Part shown: piece after piece, positions 21,659-22,285 of the stretch
How positions within the stretch are numbered: the stretch's first letter is position 1
Layout: the number at the start of each line of letters is the position of its first letter
Assembly: GCA_005779345.1 (NCBI GenBank)
Contig: SXJQ01000006.1
Span: 1-22,285 of the forward strand
DNA from: Actinomycetota bacterium
GTDB lineage: Bacteria > Actinomycetota > Acidimicrobiia > IMCC26256 > PALSA-610
DNA: 22,285 nucleotides
Reading direction: 5' to 3'
Translations under genes and position numbers: made by a program
Notes under the pieces: generated by a model
Databases searched by the model: none
The model's input: the letters and a program-made list of their open reading frames with translations, nothing else
What the model was told of the DNA's origin: nothing

Positions 21659-21664
21659 TACGAT
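21659..21664 (+). promoter_or_regulatory. Candidate -10 box inside the start of the small membrane gene
   Basis: TACGAT fits TANNNT and is followed by seven bases and an in-frame GTG at 21672. If used, it moves the start of the next gene three codons downstream of the ATG at 21663. Confidence 0.4.
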
Positions 21665-21980
21665 GCACCTGGTGACGTTGCTCACGCGGATGCTGTCGTC
21701 GTGGCTGGGTCGCGTGTGGTTGGTCCTGGTTGTCGTCGAGTTGGCGACATTCGGCGGCATCACCTTCGAAGCAGCGCGCGGCGGCGACCTCACTCTGGTC
21801 GGGTGCCTCCTCGTCTTGGCCTTCGGCGCAGTCCAACTCGCGTTCGGTGCCTTCGGCGCGGCCGGCGGTTCCCGCGATGATGGCCCCCGTTGGTTCTACG
21901 TACAGGTCGACGCGGAGATCCTCGCAGGATCCGGGCTGTTGGTCCTCGGCCTCGGCGGGCTGATCCTCCTCATCGTGTGA
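21663..21980 (+). CDS. Small unknown integral membrane protein
   Basis: About 105 residues from ATG at 21663, or 102 from GTG at 21672; the -10 box at 21659 supports the second. Three hydrophobic segments are seen: LGRVWLVLVVVELATFGGI, LVGCLLVLAFGAVQLAFGAFGAA, and ILAGSGLLVLGLGGLILLIV at the C-terminus. The loop GGSRDDGPRWFYVQVDAE lies between the last two. I know no family for it. It follows the 171-residue unknown gene by 53 bases on the same strand. Confidence 0.6.
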   Translation: MHLVTLLTRMLSSWLGRVWLVLVVVELATFGGITFEAARGGDLTLVGCLLVLAFGAVQLAFGAFGAAGGSRDDGPRWFYVQVDAEILAGSGLLVLGLGGLILLIV

Positions 21981-22185
21981 GTCGATCACCCTCGCTTGGC
22001 GACGGCGGCCTCGCACCCGAGACCCGCGAACCCGTCGGCCGCGGCATCCCCAGGTTCGGCCGCGCTCGTCGCGGCTGATGGCATCGGAGCTTCTCCCGTG
22101 GGGCGCCGGCGAACCCGAGGTGTGACTTCGGCGGAGGGTGTCCGGCGGGCTTCACTTCGGGGCGCGAGGTGCCGATGCCCGATGG
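21981..22185. other. Non-coding gap with a short hairpin
   Basis: I see no convincing gene in these 205 bases on either strand; the small open frames are Arg/Pro-rich, as expected of chance frames in GC-rich DNA. GCCGCG (22059-22064) and CGCGGC (22070-22075) form a 6-bp stem with a CTCGT loop, which might end the preceding transcript. No tRNA-like fold was found. Confidence 0.4.
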
Positions 22186-22285
22186 GTGAGGCGATCCCGG
22201 GCTGGGTTGAGCGCGCTGGCACTGTTGCTGCCGATGCTGCTGGTGATCGCGGGCTCGTTCGCGTGGCTGTTCGGCACCTGGCAGA
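22186..22285 (+). CDS. Start of a membrane or exported protein, 3'-truncated
   Basis: From GTG at 22186 the frame stays open to the window end and reads MRRSRAGLSALALLLPMLL, then VIAGSFAWLFGTWQ. Positive residues followed by one long hydrophobic segment are typical of a signal peptide or first transmembrane helix. Too little is present to name a family. The start could also be the TTG seven codons later. Confidence 0.45.
   Translation, partial: MRRSRAGLSALALLLPMLLVIAGSFAWLFGTWQ

Noticed and set aside
1..22285. CRISPR arrays, tRNA/rRNA genes, insertion sequences, integrase or toxin-antitoxin genes
   Set aside because: No regularly spaced repeats, no cloverleaf-like segment, no transposase or recombinase motif and no typical small toxin pair were seen on either strand.

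Overview
The window is GC-rich (roughly 70% by eye), densely coding DNA with no tRNA, rRNA, CRISPR array, insertion sequence or phage gene. Gene content fits a free-living, fatty-acid-using actinomycete: many CoA-linked enzymes, a DUF6285 protein, an AurF-type diiron oxygenase, a DUF4395/thioredoxin pair, frequent GTG starts and leaderless promoters. My best guess is Acidimicrobiia. That is inference; no 16S or marker gene is present. The genes look native and intact, and only the first and last are cut by the window edges.

Layout: (1) 1-4016 (+), a tight run of an APH-family kinase (5'-truncated), a DUF6285 protein and a secreted, membrane-anchored penicillin-acylase-type Ntn hydrolase. (2) 4043-4822 (+), exodeoxyribonuclease III. 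(3) 4852-6529, a diiron oxygenase divergent from a TetR regulator, with a palindrome over the oxygenase -35 box. (4) 6513-9479 (-), etfB-etfA-MFS transporter; the MFS and TetR genes converge on a 45-nt hairpin that contains both stop codons. (5) 9669-11434 (+), a two-gene ABC exporter. (6) 11490-13155 (+), a geranylgeranyl-reductase-like flavoprotein and an SRPBCC protein. (7) 13180-14024 (-), DUF4395 protein coupled to a membrane-anchored thioredoxin. (8) 14083-14955 (+), phytanoyl-CoA-dioxygenase-like protein. (9) 14974-17462 (-), zinc alcohol dehydrogenase, then SDR and DinB-like protein. (10) 17500-18197 (+), a GNAT-like protein preceded by an 8-codon leaderless ORF. (11) 18239-21070 (+), a perfect 18-bp palindrome, an ACAD10/11-like acyl-CoA dehydrogenase and an acyl-CoA carboxylase carboxyltransferase. 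(12) 21094-22285 (+), two small unknown proteins and the start of a membrane or exported protein.

How the genes fit together: the main theme is acyl-CoA catabolism. The APH kinase plus DUF6285 resembles the LvaA/LvaB pair (4-hydroxyacyl-CoA phosphorylation), and the acyl-CoA dehydrogenase belongs by motif to the ACAD10/11-like branch that acts in such pathways. ETF would take electrons from that dehydrogenase, and the carboxyltransferase would process short acyl-CoAs. Two TTGAC...GTCAA palindromes, one at the oxygenase/TetR promoter and one before the dehydrogenase, may be sites for related TetR regulators.

A striking shared feature is the promoter form. At least eight start codons sit exactly six bases after a hexamer with A at position 2 and T at position 6, as expected for leaderless mRNA. 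This pattern settles several start-codon choices. I see no clearly new multi-gene defence or mobile system. The best leads are the oxygenase/TetR regulatory region, the hairpin over two stop codons, the DUF4395-thioredoxin pair and the LvaAB/ACAD11-like set.
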